A DNA stretch of 64,000 nucleotides from Phlegmacium glaucopus (GCA_015039465.1 MU130237.1:248001-312000); one strand, 5' to 3'; numbered from the stretch's first letter, positions 1 to 13,900 are shown. The notes: generated by a model not told the origin, from the sequence alone. Program-made: numbers and translations.

Positions 1-832
1 AGAATCCCAAGCAGAGTCATTGTCGGTTCTTCCTCGTTCCAGCCCCTTGAAAGAGCTTCCTCGCTATGCCCAATGCAAGTCAGTATCCGATGCAGTTGCT
101 ATCACTGGAGAAAAAGATTCCTCTTTTTCGACAATCCCTCCTCTTACTCTTTTGCGTTGCGGCATTGCAGATTACGGGAAAGGAAAAGATGACCAAAATG
201 CGAAACCCTCTACGGAGGATCTATTCCGTTACCTTGAAAGTCAGATTCCATGGTTGGTTAGTGAAGACGGGTTACATTATGAGGTGTGTGTGTGCATTTT
301 GAACTGAAGGATATCATCTCACACAGAGTCAAATATAGCAAAAGCTGTGGGACACTCTTTCGACATGTCCATTATTCAACCATGATTTTTCACCCACCTC
401 GACCGATTTACATAACAGCGCGGATGCCGATTTGCCTACATATTGGGAGTACATACCATCCACGCATGAAAGCCCTCCTCCTTTGACAAAGTCATTGGAC
501 GCATTATTATATGAGCTGCCCAAGGATATAAAGACACGAAAGAGTTTTTTCCAGCGTACTCTACACTTCCTTTCAGCTTTCACCGGAGAAATCAGTGCAC
601 AGGTGTACCTGCCCTACCGACCACCAACAGCAATAGGGACAGGCCTTTCTAGTTCTTCAGAGAAATCCTCTATTGAAGATGAGATGCGACGGGAAATCAG
701 AGCATTGAAAGGACTCGCATTGAATAGGTAATAATACTTTCTTACCTTTGTCCTTACCAGTTTGTCTGAATATTTATTTGCAGACGATCCTTCATGCCCT
801 CAATTCCAAGGTCCACAGGTAACCTCGTATAG
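1..832 (+). CDS. 3' part of a Pex14-like peroxin gene (5' end outside window)
   Basis: The reading frame is open from base 2, so the gene starts upstream of the window. The first exon part (2 to about 283) is joined through an intron to an exon ending at 727, then through a clean GT-AG intron (728-783) to a last exon stopping at TAG 830-832. The C-terminus carries EIRALKGLALNRRSF followed by MPSIPR. This resembles the short basic block ELKxxxxSLKGLLLNRRQFPPSP near the middle of Pex14 peroxins, which anchor the import receptor at the peroxisome membrane. The rest of the visible protein, including the stretch around LFRYLESQIPWL, I do not recognise. The first intron boundary is uncertain: a donor near 284-286 and an acceptor near 418 give an open frame. 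Assignment to the peroxin family is an inference from one motif. Confidence 0.45.
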
Positions 833-906
833 TCTGTTGTAGACATTTGTAAGAGTATTCCGACTTTTACGTAGTCTTAGATACCGAATGCGACTAGTCT
901 TGCAAC

Positions 907-990
907 GTTGGTATCGATTAGGGGTTAAATCACTTCGTTGTGGTTGTTGACACTTCCGAAGAGCCGCTGGTTCGATTCCAGCTACCGACA
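907..990 (+). tRNA. tRNA-His (GTG anticodon) with a 12-nt intron
   Basis: The sequence folds as a full tRNA. The acceptor stem pairs 907-913 (GTTGGTA) with 983-989 (TACCGAC, one G-U pair), with discriminator A at 990. The D stem is GATT/AATC (916-919 with 928-931), the anticodon stem CTTCG/CGAAG (933-937 with 957-961), and the T stem GCTGG/CCAGC around the loop TTCGATT (966-982). The anticodon GTG is at 940-942, after the two U positions 938-939 and before G943. The intron is 944-955, after position 37 as in other eukaryotic tRNA introns. The B box GGTTCGATTCC lies at 969-979 and a T-run near 1012-1016 could end Pol III transcription. The gene lies only 53 bp upstream of the tRNase Z start codon. 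Confidence 0.92.
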
Positions 991-1043
991 TAAGGAAGAA
1001 CTTCACAGTATCTTTTTATTTTACTTCATATTATTTTGCTTCA

Positions 1044-2348
1044 ATGAACCGAATCATAATGTCGAACACAACACAGAGGTCCTTGATCAGCTCCATGAAC
1101 ATCACGTTTCTTGGCACAGCGTCTGCTCAGCCATCTTCAACCAGAAATCATTCTGCTCTCAGTCTACGTCTCGGGAAAGATGTATGGCTATTCGATTGCG
1201 GGGAAGCAACCCAACATCAGTTGCAAAAAAGCAACGTCAAGATGGGTAGAATTGAGAAAATCTTCATAACCCACACACACGGTTAATGAACATCTCACTC
1301 GTTCCTCAGTCAACATTTTAGAGCTGACTACGAAGGGTGATCTTGCAGGAGATCATATCTTTGGTCTTCTACCATTGATGGCTAGCCTGCTGAATGGCGC
1401 TGGTGGTACAGCGGATGGGATTGAAGATCCAAGATTACAAGTCGAGCTTGACAAACCAGTCTGCGTCTTCTCACTGTGATGATGTTGCACCATTTACATG
1501 TTCACAAAACACAGGTTCTCGAAATTTATGGTCCTTTAGGTACACGCGCCTACATTCGCAACGGCCTCACTTATACCCACACACTGTTGGGCGGAATGTA
1601 TGTTGTCCATGAATTACGATCGCCTTCAGATCCTCAAACCGGGGATTTTACATCGCTATCTCCTCATGCCTCAGAGTCACCTCATGGCCGTAATATTCCA
1701 CAGGTAGTGGGCTCATGGATTGATATCTTCAAAGACGACGTCGTATCGGTATCTGCTGCCCCCATTTTCCACTCTGTGCAATGTATCGGATATGTGGTTA
1801 CCGAAGCACCTGTTCCAGGCAAAATCGATCCTTCGAAATATATCCCAGAGCTCAAGCGTACGAAAACCCCAATGACGGTGATGCGACAACTGCAACAGGG
1901 GGAAAGGGTTGAGCTTGCTGATGGCACAGTTCTCCAAGGGCCTCCAAGGAGAAAAGGACGCAAGGTTGTGATTTTGGGGGATACCTATGACCCTTCCCCA
2001 ATCAGCTCTTTAGCGGAAGGTGCAGACTTGTTAATCCACGAAGCCACTAATGCCCATCTACCAGGCATTGATCCGAACACTAAGGATACAGACACTTTTG
2101 AGTATGTCGAGACTCGGACGAAGTCAAGAGGCCATTCCACACCTCAAATGGCTGGGCTATTTGCGAAACGTATTAATGCCAAGCATTTAATCCTCAACCA
2201 TTTTTCGGCGCGATATCCTGGGGACGATTCGCCAGAATCCACTATAATACAGCTAGCTATCGCGAAGTTGGCCTCCTCAGAATATGGGCAAGAGGTCGTT
2301 TGTGCGAAGGATTTAATGAGTTTAGATATACCATTCAGTGAGAAATAG
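1044..2348 (+). CDS. Ribonuclease Z, short form (tRNA 3'-end endonuclease)
   Basis: tRNase Z removes 3' trailers from tRNA precursors and belongs to the metallo-beta-lactamase fold. Exons are 1044-1281, 1349-1440 and 1515-2348, giving 387 aa, the size of the short ELAC1-like form. The N-terminus has FLGTASAQPSSTRNHSALSL and the zinc motif is HTHGDH, split by the first intron. Later motifs are LIHEATNA, GHSTPQMAG and LILNHFSARY, the usual order of the family, so all metal-binding motifs appear intact. Three in-frame ATGs (1044, 1059, 1095) are possible starts; the last is nearest the conserved domain. The stop codon is 17 bp from that of THOC7 on the other strand, so the 3' UTRs must overlap. 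Confidence 0.93.
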
Positions 2349-2365
2349 GGTTACAACACATAATT

Positions 2366-3452
2366 TTAATCATCGGGCGGCTCTGAAAGTTCACTGCTGG
2401 CATCAGTCGCCTCTCCCTCCTCTAGATCTTCCCTGGATTTCTTCTTGTTTTTGTCCTTTGGTTCTTCCTCCACCTCTCCCATTTCAATGTCATCTTCCTC
2501 TTCAGCATGTCCATTCGTCACTTGATCTGGATCCAAGACAATTTTATCTTCCTCCCCCTCCTCCCCCTCCGAGGAACCAGAATTGATTGAGGTTAGGCTA
2601 CTTTCAGCGATGGACACTACGTCAAGGGTGTCCAGATACGGCGTCTCTGGTCGAGATTCAGGTATCAAGGTTGACTCTCTTTCTTTCCCCATGAATCGCA
2701 AGGAACTCAAGTCGGCGATGATCCCATCCAGGGCAGATTTATGTCCTTTAATGGTACGGTTCTGAGTCTCGTGTTCTGCACGTATAGCAGCCATATCGTT
2801 CTCTAGAGCATGTATGGTCCTGGAAAATACAAGTGATTTAAGTATTCATTTACGTGCGTTGAAGACGACATACGATTCCAACTCTTCCCGACTGGGGAGA
2901 GTGTTGACTTTTTCAGCAACAAGATCATATTCTATTTTTCTACGTCGCAGCATCTGAGCATGTTCCAGGGCAGTCTTCAATTCTTCAATTTGAGAGATCA
3001 AGGTTTCATGTTCATTATCTTCATATGAGAATGAGCATATGGACACGCATAGGCGAGTTATATCAATTGCTCACCAAGTCTTCTCCGTTCCCGCTGGTAT
3101 TCCTCCACCTGACGAGCCTCTGCCTCACATATCATAGCACTTTTCTTCATCAAAAGCTGGAAAGACGCTAGCTCCACTAAAAAGGCTTCTCTTGCATCTT
3201 CCACAGAACTGCTTCCATTGGGCGTGATAGATGGAACGACTGAGGAATGCGAGAGTGAAGTATAGCCATGAAACTTTTTAATCACGCGTCGCAACGGTCG
3301 TTCATCGTTCGTTATACGTGCAAATATTATCTGGTCTAAACAGTTCTTCATTAGCTTTAACGTGTATTCACGCAATAAAACCCACCTTCTTCTTCAGCTG
3401 TGAGAGGAGTGATTATTGGCTGCGTATTCAGATTGTTAGAGGTAACTGCCAT
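2366..3452 (-). CDS. THOC7: THO complex subunit 7
   Basis: This is a subunit of the THO/TREX complex, which couples transcription to mRNA packaging and export. Exons on the minus strand are 3452-3386, 3335-3075, 3018-2874 and 2819-2366, giving 308 aa. The family core is clear: ITNDERPLRRVIKKF, then a long coiled coil with EARQVEEYQRERRRL, RRRKIEYDLVAEKVNTLP and SREELE. The C-terminal 100 residues are disordered and very acidic (runs of E and D), which makes the protein longer than animal THOC7. The start codon is the only ATG in the short first exon. The gene is convergent with tRNase Z and tandem with VPS52. Confidence 0.9.
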
Positions 3453-3744
3453 GTTGTATTGGTGCTAACGCTTATGCTAAAGGTCACTTCCCTGATTGGG
3501 TAAGCGAGCCAATTTACTCTGTGCTAAACGTCTTATTGTCAAATACTTGACTAACTTCATAATCATATCACTGTCTGATTATAATTAAAATTAACGACCT
3601 TGTCTTGTTTGCCCAGCAGATATCATCTTCCTCTTCGTTTCCTCCTCCAGATAAGCCCAATGGGCTATCTCTTGTTGGAGCTTTAGATGAGCTGTATGTT
3701 GTGTTCCTTTCTGTAGACATACATTTTAGAATGCTTCAAGGTTG

Positions 3745-5941
3745 TTATCGGATGAATTGACAAACGCTTAATCCTTGGAGCAATATTCCATAGATAGTCG
3801 ATTGTGCCTTAGCCTTGGATAGAGTATCGTTGCCCTGCGCCGATGTATGTCGTATGATTAACTTCGCCAATTCTTGTCGTAGTCGTAAGAGACTGTAGCC
3901 ATGTTAGTAAATGAAAGGGCAAGGTGGGATGAAACAAGAAGCTCTTACTTAGAAAAGATCATATTTTCAGCTTCGTTATCTGTGAGATACACAAAGGAGT
4001 TGAAGAGCATCACATATTGTCCACATATCTAAAACGATTATATAAATAGACCGGCTGACCCGAAAAACAATGTACTCACGTTTGCGACAGTAGCATCTGT
4101 TGTTGCCGATGTACGACTGAAGTACCCAGAGCTAGCACCCTCCGCCAATTTCTTCAGGCTTTCAATATGTTCCGTCATGCCTTTCTGAAAGACTGGCCAC
4201 ATTTTAAGAGTTAATCCAAACACATAGGACTCCGCAGGGGGGCAGTGACGTTTCTGAATCTCCGCGACAACGTCCTCAGCTAATCGAATCATGGCAAGAA
4301 GAGGGATAGGTGACGGCATAGGCTCCAATATCAATCGAACAAATTCCTGTTTTAACTGTCAAACATTATATCAATACGTAGGTTGAAGTTGCCTACTTGA
4401 CAGTATTCCATGACGGGATCCATTATTTGTTTCCAAAGTCCACCAATGACGCCCGCTTCTTCCTTGGATCTCGCTACAAATGAAACAAATCCTCCAAGAC
4501 CTGGTGTATTGCTGGACAATGGCTGATGTGCGTCAAATTCAGAAGCAGAAGGTGATTGCAGGTCGGTAAAAGTCCCTCCGTCAGGCGACAAGATCGCCGC
4601 TGATGGCGGTATGTTAGGGTTGGGTTCTGCAAGAGGGACCGAAGACTGAGTGGCAAAAAAGGTGGACACAAAACTGTATTCGGCCGTTGCATTATCCATA
4701 AAAACCAGCAAAAGCGATCGTAACAGAGATTCCACATGTTCTTTCTGTTTACCAAGATCAGCTAGGAACAACGATGAATTAAATTATTCCAAACGTGTGA
4801 TTTATCGTCTGCCATGTAAGCCAGTGTCACTCCTGGCCCGTCGATTTTTGCATGCTGTATCCGTTCAAGTGGGATATTCGCATCTGACTGAGTGCTGACG
4901 ATAGACTCAAATTTCTCTGTTGTGCGATTCTGCAGGGGAACCATAGACAGTACCTTCAGCACATTTCAGGATATCAAAACCTTGGTTTTACCTTGATTAC
5001 GCCGAGACTGCGAGCGTACCGTCGGAACCCGGTTTCATAGTACATGCGCGCAGCACCAATGTACGAACGCTGCAGTTCATGAGCAACATTGGGCGCATGA
5101 CGTTGCAGAAAAGCATATAGCGGGCTATACTTCAGCAGCACTGAGGTCTGTATAACTTGCATGTTCGTCGTTACACTTGCACGAATAGGTTGAAAGAGCG
5201 CGAAGAAAAATGCGCGCAATTTTGTCGCTGCCTTTAGGTGCACAAAAGTAGGCCAACATTATAAGATGATAACTGGACCTAGGAACCCTTACCACAATCC
5301 TCAATCCTTCTATGACTTCTGCAAGATCACGAGCAGCCTTGACTCGGGTGCGCGCTTTTGAAATGACCAAACGTCTCTCGAAGTCAATAATAGCACCAAT
5401 CCAGGGGTCTCCAACATTGGTATCGAGAATAATGGCAGCGAGAGATGGGGATATTGTAATGTCGGATATGAGACTCGAGAGTGGTCTTTCAACTTTCTGC
5501 ACTGAACTATGAGACACCGACAGGAGTCGGTATTGTAACGAATGGTAGATACCTTTCGGCTTTTCAGCCTGCCATCAATGTCTTTGCTTCTATCTTGCAG
5601 TTCGGATATCTGTCCAGCTACTGCAGCGAGATCTTTTTGAAATGTAGAGAGGAAAGATTCAAGGTTGTCCAGCAGAGTAACACTCGTCTTTCGAGCGGCA
5701 CATTAAAGGATTGTTGACTTGATATTACCAATAACGTACCTGAACCTGATCATGAAGTTCTACAAAGTCCTTTGCTCGCTCGCGGTCTTTAAGAAAGCCT
5801 TAAGTTGGTGTGCGTTTGACGATGAGAGAGTTCGAGAACTTACAGAAATTTCCGACATGAGTATGCTCTGTGAGCTGAAGTTAAGACGGCGGAATAGATC
5901 TCGTTTAGTTGATGCTCACCAGTCCCAAAGTCAGAAGCCAT
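3745..5941 (-). CDS. VPS52: Vps52, GARP/EARP tethering complex subunit
   Basis: Vps52 is a subunit of the GARP tether that captures endosome-derived vesicles at the Golgi. Eleven exons join to about 556 aa: 5941-5920, 5867-5844, 5798-5740, 5687-5553, 5496-5293, 5231-4992, 4929-4795, 4744-4397, 4355-4080, 4028-3949 and 3892-3745. Diagnostic stretches are AKDFVELHDQVQ, FQKDLAAVAGQISELQDRS, the domain start PLSSLISDITISPSLAAII, MQVIQTSVLLKYSPLYAFL and the C-terminal NLLRLRQELAKLI. The second and seventh exon acceptors are my best choice among alternatives, because several keep frame there. The protein is somewhat shorter than animal Vps52. Confidence 0.88.
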
Positions 5942-6104
5942 TTTGATATTCCCTGTGGATAATAAAATGTAGTCTATTGGTCGTGTATAAATGTCATGGA
6001 ATGCAATGAAGGCCAGCGTCAGTGCTAGTGATCACTGACAGTGTAACCTTGCTTTGCCTTATTTAGCCGGTCATGAAAAGGATATTAAACAGGCTACCAA
6101 TTGT

Positions 6105-8224
6105 CTATAATGCATAATTTATATAGGTACCTGTATTATAATGGTGTTGTTGTAGTGTATGTTGTAGTAATGGAATGTTCATGTTGTGTGTATGGGGATT
6201 AAAAGTCTGCACTGGCTGCTGTTGTTGGCCAGGTTCATCTTCAGAGTCCGCGCTCTCTTCGCCCAAGTCATGAAAATGTTCCCAATTGAATCCAGGAGGG
6301 TCGACGATAAGCTTGTTTATAGTCTCTGGCAAGTCCGAGTAAATATTTAGAGAGGCCTTGTACCATCGTCGACTGATCATCCAGGTTGCGATACCTTGGG
6401 GAGGTAGACAAAACTCCTCTCTGGGGGGACCGACACGTCGCTCCCTTCTCCCAACCCCGCGTTTGGGCTTCGCGCTCATATCTACCTTTTCTTCTTCATC
6501 AAGCGCACTAAAGAAACGCAACAGTCGTGTGCTCCGCCATGGATACCCTTGGGTACGTAATATTGTGGAGGGCTGCGAAGAAACAGGGTCTGTTTCGACA
6601 TCAGATTCTTCTGAAGACATGCACTCAAGCTGCAAGGCGCCATCGAAGGTTACATGCTCAAAAAGCTGCAACTTCATGCGAGCTTCTGCTCGATTGTTGA
6701 GTTTCTTTAAACAGTCGAATGATCAGAAAAGGTCTATAGATACACAAAACGAGACAAGTGATTGGACGTACAATTTTTCTACGGGATAGATGCCTTGCCT
6801 TTCGGGCTTTGTGGTCTTCGCGTTTCTTGATATTTTCTGCAGCGAGGGCATCTCGCTGTGCCCGGAATTTCTGACGGAGAGTGACATAGCGTTGTTCGAA
6901 GGCTGCCTCGACGCTCTTTTTGGTAAATTCCTTCTGAGGAACGTGCTTGTACATGCGGCGCTTCTCCATAATGTCCTCCAGAACACGTGTCTTCATGCGA
7001 GAGTTATGAACAGATTGTTTTGTGGTCTTGTCCCAAACAAACCGTACGGGTTCAGTTGGATCAAGTGGATTACCTTCTATATGGCTGTCAGGAAGTCCCC
7101 TGTCTGATTCTATGTTCATCATGCGACAAACGTGACTTCGCATGGCATGCTGGGAGTAGGACACGACACTGAATATCTGGATTTCATGCCAAAGAACAAA
7201 GGGAAAGCTTACTTGTATGGTGTAGCATCTAGTATCATGATGATTTGAACGCTTTCGAGGTCGACTCGTAGTTGAATCAGAGAAGCTTGAACTACTGCTT
7301 CCATCGTCGCTCAATAGAATAGATTTTCGCCGCTTTTTCACTTTGGTTCGTAATCCAGATGATGACGATGGAGATGATGTTTTCAAAGAAGTAAGCTGCG
7401 GTGAAGGATCGGGGGTGATAGCTTGGTGAGGAAGTTCAACAGCCAAGCGAGGAGACTCTTCCAAGCGAGGTGGAGGAGGTTGCGATATTTGTGGTCGCAG
7501 GACCTGGCCAGTCTGATATGTATTTTGACTGGTACTTGGTAGTGGACTGTTTGAAGAACCTTGAACAAAGATAGGCTGGTATGTAGAATGCTGTGACACA
7601 GGAGATATAGGAGAGGCAGGTTGGAAGCAAGGATTGACTTGTTGAGCCATAGAAGGTGATATATTAAACTGAGGGCTGATCAAAGCATTCGTAGTTGAAG
7701 AGGTAGAAGCAGCTGGATTACTGGTGAGGAGATTGACTGTCGAACGGAGAGATGTAATTTCATTGAACATGTCCTGCATCTTCTTTTCCATTTTAGTCTG
7801 TATCTGAGTGACTTTGGCCTCCTGTTCTTGCTCCCATGCTAATCTTCGTTTTCGCTCTATTTCTTGTGAATTTTGAGTGGCAGCCACTATGCGAAAGAGT
7901 TCTGCGACTATGTGTGCTCCCTGTCGGGCCCTTTAAAACACCGAATTTAGCGCAAGCATGGTTTGTATGTTCTAATAACGCTCACCGAGCAGAGGGTTGT
8001 GCTGGAGCTGGTGGTTCGGCGATGGCCATTTCAAGCTCGCTGACATGGGGAACATATTGTTGAGGAGGTTGTACCACAGGTTGAAAGGAAAGGTTATGAT
8101 TCGAAGGCGAGTACTCTGCTACCGTAGTCCTTTGACGTATATGTGAGGCATATGGATTGAGAGCATCAGAGAGTTCGCTGCTGGGCATTGCAGACAGCGA
8201 CGAGACTAAGCAGCCATGTGACAT
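6105..8224 (-). CDS. Conserved unknown protein, basic middle and acidic tail
   Basis: Four exons (8224-7986, 7930-7213, 7149-6772, 6704-6105) join in frame to 644 aa. I do not recognise a named domain. In order: an N-terminal low-complexity part; a charged helix near residue 100 (ERKRRLAWEQEQEAKVTQI) likely to form a coiled coil; a Ser/Pro/Gln-rich linker; a basic patch KKRRKS followed by a Ser run and RPRKRS, which looks like a nuclear localisation signal; a Lys/Arg-rich helical region near residues 370-450; and a block with GYPWRSTRLLRFF and PPQGIATWMISRRWYKA before an acidic, Gln- and His-rich end. The pattern suggests a nuclear protein, possibly DNA- or chromatin-associated; that is inference. 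It is divergent from RPN11 with 89 bp between starts. Confidence 0.75.
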
Positions 8225-8313
8225 GTGTCTATCAAAGGCTGGAACCAATCAACTCAAAATAGAATGTTAACACAGATCATCTAAAGACGCGTCACCTTAT
8301 TTTACCTACCACA

Positions 8314-9515
<1,202 letters not shown>

Positions 9516-9998
9516 ATAGCTCTTACGATTCTTGCAAGCCTTGAGTCTAAGCATCCTGTTATACTTTTCATACATAATCAATTTGATTGTCGGTTCTGTG
9601 TATATCCTCAAAGGAACCGGAGATACTGTGTGGTGTTCTGACTTCGGACTTAGTATGACAGCCTGAGCTGAAAGTTGATCACAAGACTAGTGGTGTGCAT
9701 AGCTAATTTAGAGTAGGGTCAGGTTCTTTTCATCCTTGAGTTGTGAGTCATGCTAATATTCTCACATGGGGCATATCAAGTTTCAGAATTGTATCCCTGC
9801 GACTCCCTGAATAGTCTTCATTCTGCCCAATTGCTGGAGGCTCTTGCACCAAAAAATGGATCTAGAATTTGTTCGCAATTGCCACCATATGCATCAGAAA
9901 AAGCGACCAAAAGTCTCTAAAAGTTCGTGCAAGGGAACTGATTATCGTTAGGTCAAATGCTGGAACAATGATAGCCGAGAAAAATAGATGTACAGATA
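9516..9998. other. Intergenic region between convergent RPN11 and RSM18
   Basis: About 480 bp between two stop codons on opposite strands. I see only 3' UTR-like AT-rich sequence and no reading frame or RNA gene that I can support. Confidence 0.6.
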
Positions 9999-10669
9999 TT
10001 AACGACGTTTCAACCTGCTAGTCCTATCGGCGGAGGTAAGTATACTGAGGTGGGGTATGATGCCCATCATCTTTGCTCGGCGGATGGTCTTGCCTAACAA
10101 ACGTTGGTTCTTGGCAGTCAGGTGGGTGTGGGCACGGCCCTGTATTTTTCCCATCTCGGAAAGATATTCGGAAAGAACGAGGGGGTTGGCGGTGAAATCG
10201 CGGGGATCAAGGTCGAGCTGGTAAAAAGGGTCACGATAGCGACAGGTGGATGAGGGTAGAGCGACATTGGATTTTTTTGGCCGTCTTGGTTCGTAAGTAC
10301 GCGTTTGGTAAGTGAGATCGGCAGGATTTATGACCTGTTTCGGAAGAGATAAATTTTATAGAAATAATTGGAGTAAGCGATAACATACGCGATTTGCCCT
10401 GAAAGAGTTCCATCCTAGAGAAGATAACAATAAATAAATTTGAACAGTGGACAGGATAAATACGCACTCTGGTCGGTATGGTTTATTCCAGGTATAATTG
10501 GGGAAGACCCTGAATACTTGACGAGCATGGATGCCAAGTCACCGAGTATCGGGTCTGAGTGTGCAGGGAGTTTTCGTACATCCTCTTGCCTTGGAGGTAA
10601 TGTCGAGAAGGCGTGGGGACGGGGGAGAACTGATTGGACACGACGGCGAACGCACGCCAACATGGACAT
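9999..10669 (-). CDS. RSM18: Mitochondrial ribosomal protein bS18m
   Basis: This is a small-subunit protein of the mitochondrial ribosome. Exons 10669-10468, 10414-10389 and 10334-9999 join to 187 aa. The S18 core reads DPFYQLDLDPRDFTANPLVL, then SEYLSEMGKIQGRAHTHLTA and KNQRLLGKTIRRAKMMGIIP, as in bacterial S18. The first exon starts MSMLACVRRRVQSVLPRP, an Arg-rich, acid-free N-terminus typical of a mitochondrial presequence. The middle exon has only 26 nt and is needed to keep frame. The gene is divergent from RIM15 (313 bp between starts). Confidence 0.9.
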
Positions 10670-10982
10670 TGAAGAGCAAGGAAGGTGACACTGACAGCGA
10701 CACAACGCCACTACTCCGTGACGGCGTCACGGGCGGACTCCATTCAAGCTTGAGTTGTCCTCGAGCATTTTAGAGGCTGTGGATTGGATATTGAATATTG
10801 AGAAGGACAGCGATATCATTTATTTATAAAAAGGGTTGAAAGAATAATTTTCTAGATTAGAGTAATAAAAGGGTCCGGGAACTGAGTTGCAACTGAGTGT
10901 GATGTCCTCTTGACCCTCGTGCACCATCCTCAAGCTGTCAGTAACGACCGTCCCGGCGAGCTCAGGTTCCTAGTCGCATCTT

Positions 10983-13900
10983 ATGTCAGACAACAGTCAA
11001 TACCACAGACGCCAACCTCCCAGTCCCCTCATCTTTTCCCCAGACGCTATTCTCTCACCAGTTCCTCTTCATGCCCAGCAAACTATCGCTGTTAATCATG
11101 GATCAGGTTCAAATACTGTCTCAATGCCCTTTGTTAGGCGACATGTAACTCGACGTCTCAAGGCTGCAAAGGCAGAATGTGATAAGGAGCTCTTGCGCGT
11201 CACTAATAACATCACCGCTTTTTTCGAGGAGCGTTTACGGGAAGGCGACCATGAAACTGAGCGAGATCGTCGTGAACGAGACTACGACTCTCAACCAGGC
11301 GATCTCGAGCCCTTAAGAGATGCTTTTGTCTATCATCCATCAGAATTTGGCTCTATCCTGCACCCAGACGAATATGGCTCAGACGGTGGTTACGATGCGG
11401 AACAAGAGTATGGTCGTCATAGTCGTCAACGTATGTATCTACATAATTCGTATTCTAGCTCTCCTTCCCTTCTCATCCACTCCAATTTCTCTTCTTCCTT
11501 CGGTAATACAGAGTCTGCCCAGATGAGTCCCGCATCATTACGCCGCCAGGGCACGGCTCCATGGGATAGACCTCTCAGCAGCTCAGTTTCGTCTAGTGTC
11601 GTTGGATCTAGTCCCGCATCGTCTACCATTATGTTACCTGATGCAGCCATCTCTCGGAAACAATCCAATCAAATTCCCATCCCAACATCGTGGGGCACGG
11701 GAAGCGCCTCTCGTCGACTCTCCCGGACCATTCATATACCATCCAGACCAACACGCTCGGCTCAAAGCTCTCGCTCGACCTCACGATCTCGTTCTCCTAT
11801 GCCTCCACTTTCCTCTCATGCAAGTTTCTCAGAGTATTCTGTCAATTCTGCCCTCAACCACCGATCTTCACGAATCCTTGTCGATGATCCTGTTGATCCA
11901 ATTATGACCGCTCTTTACGAAATCATTTCCGTTGCAACGGACGTGACTGACATGACTGTCGCTCAACTAACTGCGCAGCCCAAGATTTGCGAGTCTATTG
12001 TTCAGCGCGTGCAAAATATTGGCAAAGCCTGGGACGATCACCCCGATTGGCATGGCAGGAATTGGTATGTTCAGGTGCTCCTTGCTGTTGCAAGCCTTAG
12101 CCGTGTGGTTGAATGGTGGGAAGCTGAGAAACAATTCTGGAACTTTGATGACAATGATGAGGAACAAGACGAACCGTTGATGTTTGTGACAAAACCCGCA
12201 GAAGAGCCTCTTCCCTCGTCTTCAATGCATCAGATGGATTTGGATTTGGAGGGCTTTAGGCTGAATGACGACGATGAACATAGAGTTCGGATTGGAACTC
12301 CACCGACTATCACTCGTAAATCAAGAGACGAGCATCCTAAAGACGTTGCGCGATCTGGCCTCCCTACATCTGCGGCGACACCATCACGCGTTACGCCTTC
12401 CAAAGTGGAAACTGCCGAATCAGCTCGTGTACTGGCGACTGAACGCCTACGACTCCAAGCCGAGACCGCCCAGAACCAGAATATCGTTCTGGAACTGAGT
12501 TTGGATGGCGATCATTTTATTTGGGTGAACCACGCTTGGAGAGTTGTCGTCGGGTAAGTTTGACTTTTTAATAAAAGAATTACGCTAATGCTCAGTACTT
12601 TCAGCACGGATCCTGAAGCATTGCCAGGGACGCGTATTTCGAGTCTTCTGTCTCCCTCGGACTGGAGTGTTTTCAAAGAAGCTACAAATCGCCTTCAAGA
12701 GGATGACTCCCACACGGTTGAGGTCCGATTTAAACTTCACATCGAACCTAACCTAGACCGTGATCCATTGGGTGGCATCCTTTACCAACAAATGGAAGGC
12801 AAAGGAATGCTCATGATTGACCGTGAGGATGGACAGCCATCACACACAATGTGGGTTGTCAAGCCCATTGCTCCAGCTCGACTCGAACACGACGAATCGC
12901 TTATCGTTCTGGAGGAGAATGACCTTGCTCCCGAACCCGCCTCTACCATCCGACCTACCTTTTTCGAAGAAGGAGCCGTCGAACCTGCAACGCCATTCCC
13001 CTTCACCACACCCATCAGTACAGACCCCATTCTATGCCGAATATGTGAATGCCAAATCCCTCAGTGGTATTTTGAGAAACATAGTGAGACTTGCGCCGAA
13101 ACCCATCGTTTGGAAGCAGAAATTGTTGAGTGCAATGAGTCTATCGCAGAACTTCGGAACACCATTCGTGATCTATGTGTCGTAGTTGACCGTCCTTCTC
13201 CAGCCGCGGTGCCGGAATATCGTGGCATGCAGATATTCATTCCTTCAACATCTCCCATCGTATCATCTCCTCTTCAGTTGTTCCGGGCCAACAAAATGCA
13301 AAGGTTGGGCGTCAAGAAAATGCAGAGGCGTCTCTTGGATAAGATCGATGAAATTTTACTAGTCGCTTCCGAAGTGTCCATGCCTTCCCTCAAGGAGGAG
13401 GAAGCCAAGGAACCCATTGAGCGTCAGCGCCTACTGTCTCCCAGCTCTGAGCAGAAAATATCTCAGATTCGACAGTGGTCCAAGCCCACAACTGAAGATG
13501 CAGCCCTTGGACAGCTACTCCAGGATGCGGAACGTGTGATGCGGCAAAAAATAGACAACGTTGTGCGGATGCAGAATACGATCCGCTACTCGGAGAAGAT
13601 TTGGCACGAATGGCAAGAACGAGTCATGTCTATTGAATCTGACGGCGAAACTGATGGCAGTGGGTCTGAGGAAGGGAACGATGACAGCATACATGGTGAA
13701 GCAGAAGGGTTAGACAACCGTTCTACTTCAGAGTTTGGCGTTAGCGGTATGAGTCAGAACTCGACAATGCCTACACCGACAGCTACAGTATCTCCAATTC
13801 CTTTTCTTATGGCTCGTCCTTCGGCAACCTCGCTACCTACGACCGCTCCTGCCTTTGGTCCTCGTCAGCAACTAGCAACCAGATCATCAACTCCATCTTC

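Noticed and set aside
2338..2586. Plus-strand frame rich in Pro and Leu
   Set aside because: It is the antisense of the acidic THOC7 tail; the minus strand has the family match and splice sites.
6358..6789. 143-codon plus-strand frame
   Set aside because: Antisense shadow of the unknown minus-strand gene, which joins over four exons in one consistent frame.
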